Source: Cellulophaga sp. RHA19 | Lineage (GTDB): Bacteria; Bacteroidota; Bacteroidia; Flavobacteriales; Flavobacteriaceae | Assembly: GCF_002813425.1 (NCBI RefSeq) | Contig: NZ_PHUL01000001.1 | Coordinates: 2,797,001-2,861,000, forward strand | Direction: 5' to 3' | DNA length: 64,000 nucleotides | In this document: positions 42,448 to 51,130 of the stretch, one piece after another | Position numbering within the stretch: position 1 is the stretch's first letter | Layout of the letters: every line of letters starts with the position of its first letter | The notes under the pieces: model-generated | Told to the model about the DNA's origin: nothing | The model's database searches: none | What the model saw: only the letters and a program-made list of their open reading frames with translations | Translations under genes and position numbers: made by a program

Positions 42448-42784
42448 ATTGAGTGCTTGTAATGAAATTAAATATCTTGAATCTTCAGACTCGTTTATTA
42501 TTGAAACTAATATTGGACTAAGTGCGTATTCAAATAAAAAATATTTGGATAAAAACTGGGGCATAATTTTGGGATGGCTAAAAAACTTTGCTCAAATATT
42601 TATACCAATTGTTTCTCTATTTATTGCGGCAATGGCATTATGGATTAAAATTGAAATGCAAAACGATATGCAAAATAACAAAATACAAGAAATAGAATCA
42701 CGAATTGAGAGTATAGAAAAACTTGAATATAAAAAGCAAGAGTCTACCAAAAATGATGGAATCGATACTTTAAATCTGAGATAA
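42380..42784 (+). CDS. Small protein with one membrane helix and a C-terminal coiled coil
   Basis: 134 residues from ATG at 42380, within the 3' end of the previous frame. Residues ~1-65 are globular (INLIGKNKKLYAVIISELSACNEIKYLESSDSFIIETNIGLSAYSNKKYLDKNW), perhaps a small winged helix; then a membrane helix ~71-90 (FIPIVSLFIAAMALWI) and a charged coiled coil ~92-120 (NDMQNNKIQEIESRIESIEKLEYKK). I recognise no family. The 68-base overlap with the transposase-like frame suggests that one of the two was joined by rearrangement. Confidence 0.5.
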   Translation: MLKKEIINLIGKNKKLYAVIISELSACNEIKYLESSDSFIIETNIGLSAYSNKKYLDKNWGIILGWLKNFAQIFIPIVSLFIAAMALWIKIEMQNDMQNNKIQEIESRIESIEKLEYKKQESTKNDGIDTLNLR

Positions 42785-43062
42785 AATTGAACATATCTAG
42801 GTCTGAAAATAGTACTCTAAAAAAAATAACATTTGCTAACAAAACCTAAACGTAATCCGGACTTTAGGGCAAAATCGAAAGGTCTGTGTATATTTATAAA
42901 GTCACTAAATCTTATGAATTTAGCTTTGGAAAAGAAAAAATAAAACTAAACAATAAGCTTTAGCTTCGTGCGCAGACGGAAACGAAAAGTTTCCTTGCCT
43001 ACGCATTACGCTTAGCCCAGCCGTTATATATAACCCTGCAAAACTAATTCAAAATTTAGAAA
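42785..43062. other. Gap with attC-like hairpin before the HEPN-like gene
   Basis: No ORF. At 42970-43008 an imperfect hairpin is centred on GGAAAC-GAAAA-GTTTCC (42979-42995), extended by GCGCAGAC and TTGCCTACGC. Downstream is the 12-base palindrome GTTATATATAAC (43023-43034). ATATAAC appears again at the stop of the next gene (44014-44020). This resembles the folded recombination spacers of gene cassettes. Confidence 0.4.
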
Positions 43063-44019
43063 ATGGGCAGTTTACAAGACTTGAGTGACAAACTAGGAGA
43101 ATTTAAAAATCACATTGAGGATATATCAAAAATGGTAATTCCAATTATTCCAGATAAAAATGGAATGATTGACAGGCAATGTCCCAAAAGTGAATGTGAA
43201 TCCCTTTTTAAAATACATAGAGAAGATTGGTTAAAGATTGTAAGAGAAGAAGAAGTATTTTGCCCTTTTTGCAAGAATAATTCCGAGGCTAAAAGTTATT
43301 TGACAGTCGAGCAAAATAATGAAGTGATTAGCGATTTGAAAAAATCAATAAGGGAATTTTGGAATTATGGATATTCGCAAACTGGACAAAACATATCCAT
43401 TAAACCGAGAGAGGAATTCGAGTTAAACCTAAAATGTGTAAAATGTAATTGCAGATATTCAGTTGTTGGCTCTGCATATTTTTGTCCATCGTGCGGAAAC
43501 AATAATATTGAAGAAAACGCTAAAAAAGCCGTTGAAAAAATTCTTTCTAATACCAATAATATAGAAAAGATTCAAGAGACCCTAGAAACAAATTTAAATA
43601 AAGACGAAGCAACAGTAATAACAAAATCTATAATTAAAAACTCCATTTCAGAAATAATAGGGACTCTCCAAAATTATAGTGAGTTGAGATATAATTCAAT
43701 ATCTAGTAAAACAGCACCATTTAATGCCTTTCAAAATGTTGAAAAAAGTAATAAACTATGGTTTACATTATTTGGAACTGGGTACGATGATTGGTTAACA
43801 AAGACTGAACTAGAAAATCTATATAAATACACTCAAAAAAGACACCTAATAGAACATAAGGCTGGAATAGTAGACCAGAAATACATAACTAAAACTGGAG
43901 ATATAAATTATCAAGAAGGAGAAAGAATAATAATAAAGCCCAATGACGTAGTATGTTTAGGAAAAATAGTTATTAAACTTTTAAATGAAATATCAATGCT
44001 AAAAAAAGACAGGATATAA
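43063..44019 (+). CDS. Zinc-ribbon protein with HEPN-like C-terminal segment
   Basis: 318 residues. Two Cys clusters suggest zinc binding: CPKSECESLF with VFCPFCKNN (~38-75) and LKCVKCNCRYS with YFCPSCGNN (~125-150). After a helical linker, the C-terminal ~120 residues end in YTQKRHLIEHKAGIVDQKYITKTGD, which contains R-x4-H (RHLIEH) followed by G.VD..Y, the arrangement seen in HEPN ribonuclease-like domains. If active, it would cleave RNA as a toxin or defence effector, with the zinc ribbons as sensor. No antitoxin-like gene is adjacent. The ends carry cassette-like sequences, so it was likely acquired as a unit. Moderate certainty. Confidence 0.65.
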   Translation: MGSLQDLSDKLGEFKNHIEDISKMVIPIIPDKNGMIDRQCPKSECESLFKIHREDWLKIVREEEVFCPFCKNNSEAKSYLTVEQNNEVISDLKKSIREFWNYGYSQTGQNISIKPREEFELNLKCVKCNCRYSVVGSAYFCPSCGNNNIEENAKKAVEKILSNTNNIEKIQETLETNLNKDEATVITKSIIKNSISEIIGTLQNYSELRYNSISSKTAPFNAFQNVEKSNKLWFTLFGTGYDDWLTKTELENLYKYTQKRHLIEHKAGIVDQKYITKTGDINYQEGERIIIKPNDVVCLGKIVIKLLNEISMLKKDRI

Positions 44020-44021
44020 CA

Positions 44022-44123
44022 CAACCTATAAAACCAAAAAAAGTGAATTACGGAACTGTTCCTGTTTTTAAGGATTTATACGGAAATTTATGGGACTTAC
44101 TGGAATTAAATCCTAAATCCTGA
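44022..44123 (+). pseudogene. 3' fragment of a VOC (glyoxalase-fold) gene
   Basis: The frame ending in TGA at 44121-44123 reads PKKVNYGTVPVFKDLYGNL, then WDLLELNPKS, which is the C-terminal strand pattern (GT.PVF.D..GN..DL.E) of VOC/glyoxalase proteins. There is no start codon and only ~33 codons are left. The fragment begins right at the end of the HEPN-like gene, so insertion of that gene (or a deletion) probably cut the VOC gene here. Confidence 0.6.
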
Positions 44124-44218
44124 ACGGCTGCTTAAACTCTGTAAAATTCATAGCAAGTACAAGCGTGCTAACGAAAAGCCTTCAGGTTTAAATTCATTTA
44201 TAAATAATATTTTCAACT

Positions 44219-44246
44219 TTAATATTTCTTTAGAATCAAATATTAA
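44219..44246. promoter_or_regulatory. 9-bp inverted repeat before the metal two-component system
   Basis: TTAATATTT (44219-44227) and AAATATTAA (44238-44246), perfect, 10-base spacer, 25 bases before the response-regulator start at 44271. It is a possible autoregulatory site of that regulator. Confidence 0.4.
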
Positions 44247-44270
44247 TTTTATTTTTTTAAATTCATTAAT

Positions 44271-44945
44271 ATGAAATATTTAGTAGCTGAAGATGAACTA
44301 GATTTACAACAATCTATTGTTACCTATTTGCAACGTGATGGGAATATTTGTGAAGTTGCTTCAGATTTTGGTGAAGCTTCAGAAAAAGCAGCTATTTATG
44401 ATTATGATGTAATTATCTTAGATATTAATCTTATTTCTGGTAGTGGTCTAGACGTGCTCCGTTTTTTAAAAAAAGAGAAAAAGAGGGCAGGGGTTATTAT
44501 TATTTCGGCAAATAACTCTTTAACAGATAAGTTAGAAGGACTTGATTTAGGTGCAGATGATTACATTACAAAGCCATTTCACTTAGCAGAATTAAATTCT
44601 CGTATAAAAGCAGTTCTTCGTCGTGGCAAATATGGTGGGGACGAAATTATGGAGTTTAACGAGATAAAAATAGATACAAAATCTAGAACGGCTTACATAG
44701 ACGGTAAAGCAATCGCGTTAACTCGTAAAGAATATGATTTACTTGTGTTTTTTATATCTAACAAGGGTCGTGTACTTTCAAAAGAAATTATAGCAGAACA
44801 TCTTTGGGGAGATAATAGTGATTTGTTAGATAATTTTGATTTTATTTACGTACATATTAATAATCTGCGTAAAAAGTTAACTGCTGAAGGCGCTAAATAT
44901 ATAAAAACTGCCTATGGTAGTGGATATAAGTTTATTGAAGATTAA
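44271..44945 (+). CDS. CusR/CzcR-like response regulator (OmpR family)
   Basis: 224 residues. Receiver with VAEDELDLQ, phospho-acceptor Asp in VIILDINLISGSGLDV, Lys in YITKPFHL; winged helix with LTRKEYDLLVFFISNKGRVLSK, HLWGDNSD, VHINNLRKKL and GSGYKF. It is followed by its kinase after 14 bases and then by two metal efflux modules, so it is the expected metal-responsive activator of the island, by analogy to CusRS and CzcRS. Which metal is sensed is not visible. Confidence 0.93.
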   Translation: MKYLVAEDELDLQQSIVTYLQRDGNICEVASDFGEASEKAAIYDYDVIILDINLISGSGLDVLRFLKKEKKRAGVIIISANNSLTDKLEGLDLGADDYITKPFHLAELNSRIKAVLRRGKYGGDEIMEFNEIKIDTKSRTAYIDGKAIALTRKEYDLLVFFISNKGRVLSKEIIAEHLWGDNSDLLDNFDFIYVHINNLRKKLTAEGAKYIKTAYGSGYKFIED

Positions 44946-44959
44946 TAAATTATTTAAAC

Positions 44960-46213
44960 GTGTCAAAAAAAACAAGACTTATACAAAAAACCTCTAAGAC
45001 TTTTTTGTTTGGAGGTGTACTTTTAGTATTATTAAGCTCTTTAGCGTTGTATTTTTACACCAGCTATCTTTTAAAAAGTGAGGTAGAAGAAGTTTTGTAT
45101 TCAACAGAGTCTAGAGTTGCAGATGCCATTAAAAATGATAGTGTTGTTTTTTCTTTATCACCGGTTATAGAAGTTAAAAAAACGGATAATGTACAAAGTG
45201 AAGTATTAAAGGATACAATTATTTATGACCCTTCTCAAGACGAAATGGAATTGTTTAGAGAACTTTCAACTTATAAAAATATTAATGGCATAGACTACCA
45301 AATAACAGTAAGAAATATGGTTGTTGAATCTGAAGATTTAGCTTTGGCAATTGTTATTTCTAACATTACGATATTTGTAATTGCGTTTATATTTCTTTTT
45401 TACTTTAATACTACTAGAAACCTTAAATTATGGGATCCGTTTTTTAAGAACTTAGAACAAATGAAACGTTTTTCATTAACATCTAAAGATACCTTAAATT
45501 TAGTAGATAGTGATGTTTTAGAATTTTCTGAATTAAAAACCGAAATTGAAACTTTAGCGGATAAAGTAAGGAAAGATTACGAAAGTTTAAAACAGTTTAC
45601 TGAGGATGTATCACATGAGATGCAAACGCCATTAGCTATTATCCAGGCCAAGATAGATAATATTATAAACGAACACGAAATAAGTGATAAACAGTTTGAG
45701 CAAGTAACATCCATTCAAAAAGATATTCAACGTTTAAAACAGCTTAATAAAAGAATAACAACTTTAACTAAGATTGATAATAATCAATTTATAAATATTG
45801 AAAATGTCAACGTATCTGATTTAATTAATGAAAAGATTGAAAGTTTTAAAGAGCTCCAATTTGCAAACCTAGTTTATAATCCAGAAAACAAACTCTCTGT
45901 TTCTATGGATGTATATCTAGCAGATATATTAATTAATAACTTAATTTCTAACGCTATTAAGCACAGTAAAAAGAATGAAGAGATTACAATTATAACCAAA
46001 AGTAAATTGTTGATTATTTCTAACTTTGGAGAGAAAGTTTTAGCAAATCCAGAGAATTTATTTTTACGATTTTATAGAGAATCTAGTACAAATCAGTCAA
46101 CAGGATTGGGATTAGCTATTGTAAAAAAAATATGTGATTTATATGAATTTAAAATCTCATATAAATTTGAGGTTGATCAACATATATTCTCAATAGACTT
46201 TTTAAGAAATTAA
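44960..46213 (+). CDS. CusS/CzcS-like sensor histidine kinase
   Basis: 417 residues from GTG at 44960. Two membrane helices (~14-34, ~134-152) flank a ~100-residue periplasmic sensor with many acidic residues. HisKA: EDVSHEMQTPLAIIQAKI with the phospho-acceptor His; HATPase: NNLISNAIKHSKKNE and STGLGLAIVKKI; the G1 box is reduced (SNFGEKV). The short G1 variant is common in this group of Bacteroidota kinases. It pairs with the regulator just upstream and should detect periplasmic metal. Confidence 0.91.
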   Translation: MSKKTRLIQKTSKTFLFGGVLLVLLSSLALYFYTSYLLKSEVEEVLYSTESRVADAIKNDSVVFSLSPVIEVKKTDNVQSEVLKDTIIYDPSQDEMELFRELSTYKNINGIDYQITVRNMVVESEDLALAIVISNITIFVIAFIFLFYFNTTRNLKLWDPFFKNLEQMKRFSLTSKDTLNLVDSDVLEFSELKTEIETLADKVRKDYESLKQFTEDVSHEMQTPLAIIQAKIDNIINEHEISDKQFEQVTSIQKDIQRLKQLNKRITTLTKIDNNQFINIENVNVSDLINEKIESFKELQFANLVYNPENKLSVSMDVYLADILINNLISNAIKHSKKNEEITIITKSKLLIISNFGEKVLANPENLFLRFYRESSTNQSTGLGLAIVKKICDLYEFKISYKFEVDQHIFSIDFLRN

Positions 46214-46254
46214 GAGTTAGTCTTTTTTGCAATACCACTGCATTAAATAATTTA

Positions 46255-46262
46255 TATATTTG
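46255..46262 (+). promoter_or_regulatory. -7 box (TATATTTG) before the first HYC-like gene
   Basis: A perfect TAnnTTTG 11 bases before the ATG at 46273, so transcription would start within a few bases of the start codon. The nearest TTG (46227-46229) is 25 bases upstream, slightly too far. This would be the promoter of the first efflux module. Confidence 0.5.
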
Positions 46263-46272
46263 TCAAAATTAT

Positions 46273-46668
46273 ATGAAAATATTCTTTTCCATATTAATGT
46301 CTGTTTTATTCCTTTTTCAAGGAATAAGCATAGATATGGACTTCTGTGGACCGATTAAAGATATTTCAAAAGTCATTACCCATTATCAAGACCATAAAGT
46401 TTATGGAGACTCTTTCTTTGAATATGTAGTTGAAGATTACATTGATAATAATGCTCAAAATAAAGAGCATCATCATAGCCCAGATAAAGAAAATACACCT
46501 ATTCATTCCCATAATCAATGTTGTCACCCATTGGTATTAATTATTGCCAACAATACTTTGGCTTTAACCAATCAACTAAATTTTGAAGAGAAAAAACAGT
46601 ATAATTTACATAAAGTAAACTTCACTTCCAGATATTTGGAATCGCTTTTCCAGCCACCAAGGGCATAA
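46273..46668 (+). CDS. Small HYC_CC_PP-like exported protein, divalent-metal module
   Basis: 131 residues. Signal-like N-terminus (MKIFFSILMSVLFLFQG), then DFCGPI, a His-rich loop (KEHHHSPDK...HSHNQCCHP) and the C-terminal FQPPRA. The order C..., CC, PP is that of the HYC_CC_PP family, clearer in the gene at 55180. Its Cys and His residues point to periplasmic metal binding. It stands immediately before the CzcA-type pump gene, as its relative does before the CusA-type pump, so a role in efflux or sensing is inferred. Confidence 0.72.
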   Translation: MKIFFSILMSVLFLFQGISIDMDFCGPIKDISKVITHYQDHKVYGDSFFEYVVEDYIDNNAQNKEHHHSPDKENTPIHSHNQCCHPLVLIIANNTLALTNQLNFEEKKQYNLHKVNFTSRYLESLFQPPRA

Positions 46669-46683
46669 TTCAGTTTTTTTAAA

Positions 46684-46718
46684 GGATAACTATATCCAAT
46701 TTTGAACCTATATGGTTC
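46684..46718. promoter_or_regulatory. Small inverted repeats upstream of the CzcA gene
   Basis: GGATA-ACTA-TATCC (46684-46697) and GAACC-TATAT-GGTTC (46704-46718) lie between the small HYC-like gene and the CzcA gene. They may be a weak terminator or a regulator site; a comparable stem occurs at the same place in the second module. Confidence 0.35.
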
Positions 46719-46791
46719 TTTTCATTTCGTGTAATTCTATTTTCTATATCAGAATTATACCGAAAAGTTTAACTGAATTAAAACATTTTCT

Positions 46792-49700
46792 ATGATTAAT
46801 AAAATCATTGATTTTTCAATCAATAACAAATTCATTATTGGTTTGCTAACGCTTACCATTGTTGGAGCAGGTATTTGGAGTATGACCCAAGTGCCCATCG
46901 ATGCTGTTCCAGATATTACCAACAACCAAGTACAGGTTATTACACAAGCACCCAATTTAGGTACAGAGGACATTGAACAATTTGTAACCTATCCAGTAGA
47001 AGTTGCAATGAGCAACCTACCTGATGTAAAGGAAATCCGTTCCATTTCTCGTTTTGGTTTATCTGTGGTTACTATTGTTTTTGACGATGATATGGGAACC
47101 TATCTACCACGTCAATTAGTAGCTGAAAAGCTAAACGAAGTTAAAGAACAAATTCCAAGTGGTTTTGGCGAACCTGCTATGGGACCTATCTCTTCTGGAT
47201 TAGGAGAAATCTATCAATACACACTTAAAGTAAAACCAGAGTATAAAGACAAATATTCAGTTACTGATTTGCGCACAATGCAGGATTGGATTGTACAACG
47301 TCAAATGGCAATGGTTCCTGGTGTGGTAGAAGTAAACGCTATTGGTGGTAAAATTAAACAGTACGAAGTAGCAGTTGATCCAAACGAATTAAACGCTATT
47401 GGTCTAACAATTACAGATGTGTTTAATGCTCTTGAAGCCAATAATCAAAATACAGGAGGTGCATATATTGAGAAGAACCATCAAGCTAACTTTATTCGAG
47501 GAGAAGGTTTGGTACGAAATTTAGATGATATTAAAAAAATCACTGTCAAGAATATTAATAACATTCCTGTTACTATTGACGATATTGCCAAAGTACAATT
47601 TGGTTCAGCTATTCGTTATGGTGCATTAACACAAGATGGAGAAGGCGAAGTAGTAGGTGGTTTGGTTATGATGCTAAAAGGAGCAAATTCCAATGATGTT
47701 ATTGCAAACGTAAAAGAGCGAATGTCTCAAATTGAAAAGTCATTACCCGAAGGCGTAATTATTGAGCCATTATTAGACCGAAGTAAATTAATTAGCGAAA
47801 CAACTTCTACGGTTACAACTAATCTTATTGAAGGCGCATTAATTGTCATTTTTGTGTTGGTTTTTTTGTTAGGTAATTGGCGAGGTGGTTTAATAGTGGC
47901 TTCTACTATTCCATTATCCTTATTATTCGCTTTTATTTTAATGAACGTTTTTGATGTTTGGGTAAATTTAATGAGTTTAGGAGCAATAGATTTTGGAATC
48001 ATTGTAGATGGAGCTGTAATTATTGTCGAAAGCACTGTTTTTCTTATAGCATCACAGGTTTTGAAAAAGAAACAACTTACATCTAAAGAAAGAGATAAAG
48101 TTGCTACTAATGCTTCAAAAAAGATGATGAATGCTGCTTTCTTCGGTCAATTAATTATCCTTATCGTTTTTCTTCCCATTTTAGCCTTGCAAGGTATAGA
48201 AGGAAAAATGTTTAAACCAATGGCTTTGACTTTTATTTTTGCTATGATTGGAGCAATGGTACTGTGTTTAACCTATGTACCAATGATGTCAGCTTTAATA
48301 TTAAGAGCACCAAAAAATGATAAAAAATCCTATGGAGATAGATTTGTAAATTGGGTTGAAGACAAATATCAACCTTTATTGGTTAGAGCCTTACGAAAAG
48401 GTAAATGGGTAATTGGCGTTGCAGTTGTATTGTTCGGAATTACAGTTTTTATGTTTTCTCGAATAGGTGGTGAGTTTATCCCGCAATTGGATGAAGGGGA
48501 TATTGCATTTCACGCTATTTTAAAACCAGGTAGTTCCCTTACAGAAACCATTGAAACTACGACTAAAATAGAACAAATAGTAAAAGCAAAATTTCCAGAA
48601 GTCGATAAAATTGTTAGTCGTATTGGGGTTGCTGAAATTCCAACAGACCCAATGCCAATGGATATTGCTGATGTTTTTGTGATTCTGAAACCCAAAAGCG
48701 AATGGACAACAGTAGAGTCAAAGGATGAATTAATTGAAGCAATGAAAGAAGCAGTTGGAATGGTTCCTGGTGTTAATTATGAGTTTACCCAACCTATCGA
48801 GATGCGCTTCAATGAATTGCTTGAAGGAGTTCGTGAAGATATTGCCATAAAGCTCTATGGTGAAGATATTGACATTCTATCTCAAAAAGCAGAAGAAATA
48901 TCTAAAATTATTGCAGGTACTGAAGGTATTGGAGATATGAAAGCGGAAGCCACAACAGGTCTACCACAAATGACTATTAATTACAATAGAAATAAATTGG
49001 CACAATACGGACTTCAAATAAATACGCTTAATCAAACCATACAATCTGCATTTGCAGGTGGTATAGCAGGTGTTATTTTTGAAGGTGAAAAACGTTTCGA
49101 TTTGGTAGTACGTTTAAGTGCTCAAAACCGAAAAGATATTTCCGATGTTCAAAACTTGTATATCAACCTACCTTCTGGCTCTCAAATTCCATTACGTGAA
49201 ATTGCGGATGTTAGCTACAAAGCTGGTCCAATGCAAATCAGTAGAGACAATACAAACAGAAGAACTTATGTAGGTGTCAATGTTAGAGGGCGTGACGTAA
49301 AATCGTTAGTTACAGAAATTAAATCAAAATTAGATGCACAATTAAAACTTCCATCAGGTTATTTTATTCGCTATGGTGGTGCTTTTGAAAATTTAGAACG
49401 TGCCAGTAACCGTTTACAAACTGTTGTTCCTATTGCCTTGTTACTCATTTTTGTACTGATTTATTTTGCATTAAAATCCTTATCACAAACCTTGATGATT
49501 TACATCGCAATCCCAATGGCAACCATTGGTGGTGTTGTAGCGTTGTGGTTACGAGATATGCCATTTAGTATCTCGGCAGGTGTTGGTTTTATTGTTTTGT
49601 TTGGTGTTGCAGTATTAAACGGATTAGTAATGATTAGTGGTCTGAATGAATTAAAAGAAGAGGGTATTACCAATCTAAAAGATAGAATTATAGAAGGTAC

Positions 49701-51126
49701 TAAACGAAGAATCAGACCTATTATGCTAACTGCCTTTACAGATGTATTAGGCTTTTTACCAATGGCTATTTCATCATCAGCAGGTGCAGAAGTACAACGA
49801 CCTTTAGCAACCGTTGTAATTGGTGGTTTGTTAACCTCTACATTATTAACATTATTCGTTTTACCTATATTGTATCATTGGGTAGAAAACAAATCATTTA
49901 AGTTTAGAGCAAATAAAAAAGTAATTACAGTTACTGCTGTCATAGCTTTTATGTTTTTGTTGCCAATAACAGGAGATGCGCAACAAATAAATGATTCTTT
50001 ACCAATTATTTCGATGCAAGAAGCTGTAAAATTGGCTAAAGAAAACTATCCAAGTTTAAAACAACAACAACTCGAAATTGATAAGCAACAACAATTAAAA
50101 GGAACTGCTTATGATTTTGGAACGACTCAAATTTTTACGGGAGGTGAAGAAATCAATAACGGAAATGGTATTTACACCACTATTGGAGTTGGTCAATCAA
50201 ATATTGATGTATTTGGTATAGCACCAAAGAGAAAATTACTGGAGCAACGTATTCAGTTAGCTAAAAAAGCGTTTCAGCTTTCAGAATTAGATTTAGAATT
50301 GGAAGTAAAGAAAGCTTGGGCAAATGCTTTACAGAGTAAAAGGAATTATAATTTATACAAAGAGTTAGATTCCATCTATACCAACTTTGAAAAAGCAGTT
50401 GCTTTAAATTATGAAGTAGAAGCCATTTCTAAACTGGAATATGCAGCAGCCAAAAATCAAGCCTTACAGATTCAGAATAAATTTTTGCAATCAAAAAGCA
50501 AATATGTTATTGCTTTACAACAATTAAACTTGTGGTTGATTTCAGATGATTTTTATACGGTTTCAGATGAAATTGATATAGCGAGCGAAATAAATGTAGA
50601 ATCCTTTACTTTAGAAACACACCCTTTATATAGTTTTTCTCAACTTCAACTCGCAGAGGCAGAAGCAAACTTTAAAGCTGCCAAAGCTGAAAATTTACCA
50701 AAGTTAAACCTTCAAGGTGGTTTACAAAAAGTAAATGGAAATTCAGGGTTTTATACCTATCAAGCTGGTATTTCCATACCGTTTTTATCTGGTACAACAA
50801 AAGCACAAGTTAGAACTGCAAAAATTGATAGGCAAATTGCCGAATCAAATATGCAGTTCAAGCAAAAGGAAGTGCAATCTAAATTTAATCAAGCCAAAGA
50901 AAATCACCAAAAATGGAAAACATCTTGGCTGTTCTATAAGGATGAAGTATTACCACTTATTAAAGAACAAAAAACTGGTGCTTTGTTTGCTTATAAAGAA
51001 GGAGAGATTGATTACACAGCGTTTACACAACTTATAAAAGAAGCTATTCAATCTGAATTACAATCTCAAGAAGCATTAATAAATTATTTAGAAAGCACAT
51101 TTCAACTACAATATTTTAATCAATAA
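46792..51126 (+). CDS. CzcA-type heavy-metal RND pump fused to a TolC-like outer membrane factor
   Basis: 1444 residues. Residues 1-~1040 are a full HME-RND pump: IWSMTQVPIDAVPDITNNQVQV at the start, and in TM4 DFGIIVDGAVIIVE, the pattern of CzcA-type pumps for Zn, Co and Cd. A second signal-like helix (~1045-1062, AVIAFMFLLPITGDAQQ) follows, then ~380 residues of a TolC-like protein (ISMQEAVKLAKENYPSL ... GGLQKVNGNSGFYTYQAGISIPF). Normal pumps end near residue 1040. The inner signal probably sends the second half to the periplasm, where signal peptidase could cut after AQ. I recall such fusions in other Bacteroidota. The adaptor gene follows. Confidence 0.9.
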   Translation: MINKIIDFSINNKFIIGLLTLTIVGAGIWSMTQVPIDAVPDITNNQVQVITQAPNLGTEDIEQFVTYPVEVAMSNLPDVKEIRSISRFGLSVVTIVFDDDMGTYLPRQLVAEKLNEVKEQIPSGFGEPAMGPISSGLGEIYQYTLKVKPEYKDKYSVTDLRTMQDWIVQRQMAMVPGVVEVNAIGGKIKQYEVAVDPNELNAIGLTITDVFNALEANNQNTGGAYIEKNHQANFIRGEGLVRNLDDIKKITVKNINNIPVTIDDIAKVQFGSAIRYGALTQDGEGEVVGGLVMMLKGANSNDVIANVKERMSQIEKSLPEGVIIEPLLDRSKLISETTSTVTTNLIEGALIVIFVLVFLLGNWRGGLIVASTIPLSLLFAFILMNVFDVWVNLMSLGAIDFGIIVDGAVIIVESTVFLIASQVLKKKQLTSKERDKVATNASKKMMNAAFFGQLIILIVFLPILALQGIEGKMFKPMALTFIFAMIGAMVLCLTYVPMMSALILRAPKNDKKSYGDRFVNWVEDKYQPLLVRALRKGKWVIGVAVVLFGITVFMFSRIGGEFIPQLDEGDIAFHAILKPGSSLTETIETTTKIEQIVKAKFPEVDKIVSRIGVAEIPTDPMPMDIADVFVILKPKSEWTTVESKDELIEAMKEAVGMVPGVNYEFTQPIEMRFNELLEGVREDIAIKLYGEDIDILSQKAEEISKIIAGTEGIGDMKAEATTGLPQMTINYNRNKLAQYGLQINTLNQTIQSAFAGGIAGVIFEGEKRFDLVVRLSAQNRKDISDVQNLYINLPSGSQIPLREIADVSYKAGPMQISRDNTNRRTYVGVNVRGRDVKSLVTEIKSKLDAQLKLPSGYFIRYGGAFENLERASNRLQTVVPIALLLIFVLIYFALKSLSQTLMIYIAIPMATIGGVVALWLRDMPFSISAGVGFIVLFGVAVLNGLVMISGLNELKEEGITNLKDRIIEGTKRRIRPIMLTAFTDVLGFLPMAISSSAGAEVQRPLATVVIGGLLTSTLLTLFVLPILYHWVENKSFKFRANKKVITVTAVIAFMFLLPITGDAQQINDSLPIISMQEAVKLAKENYPSLKQQQLEIDKQQQLKGTAYDFGTTQIFTGGEEINNGNGIYTTIGVGQSNIDVFGIAPKRKLLEQRIQLAKKAFQLSELDLELEVKKAWANALQSKRNYNLYKELDSIYTNFEKAVALNYEVEAISKLEYAAAKNQALQIQNKFLQSKSKYVIALQQLNLWLISDDFYTVSDEIDIASEINVESFTLETHPLYSFSQLQLAEAEANFKAAKAENLPKLNLQGGLQKVNGNSGFYTYQAGISIPFLSGTTKAQVRTAKIDRQIAESNMQFKQKEVQSKFNQAKENHQKWKTSWLFYKDEVLPLIKEQKTGALFAYKEGEIDYTAFTQLIKEAIQSELQSQEALINYLESTFQLQYFNQ

Positions 51127-51130
51127 GACA

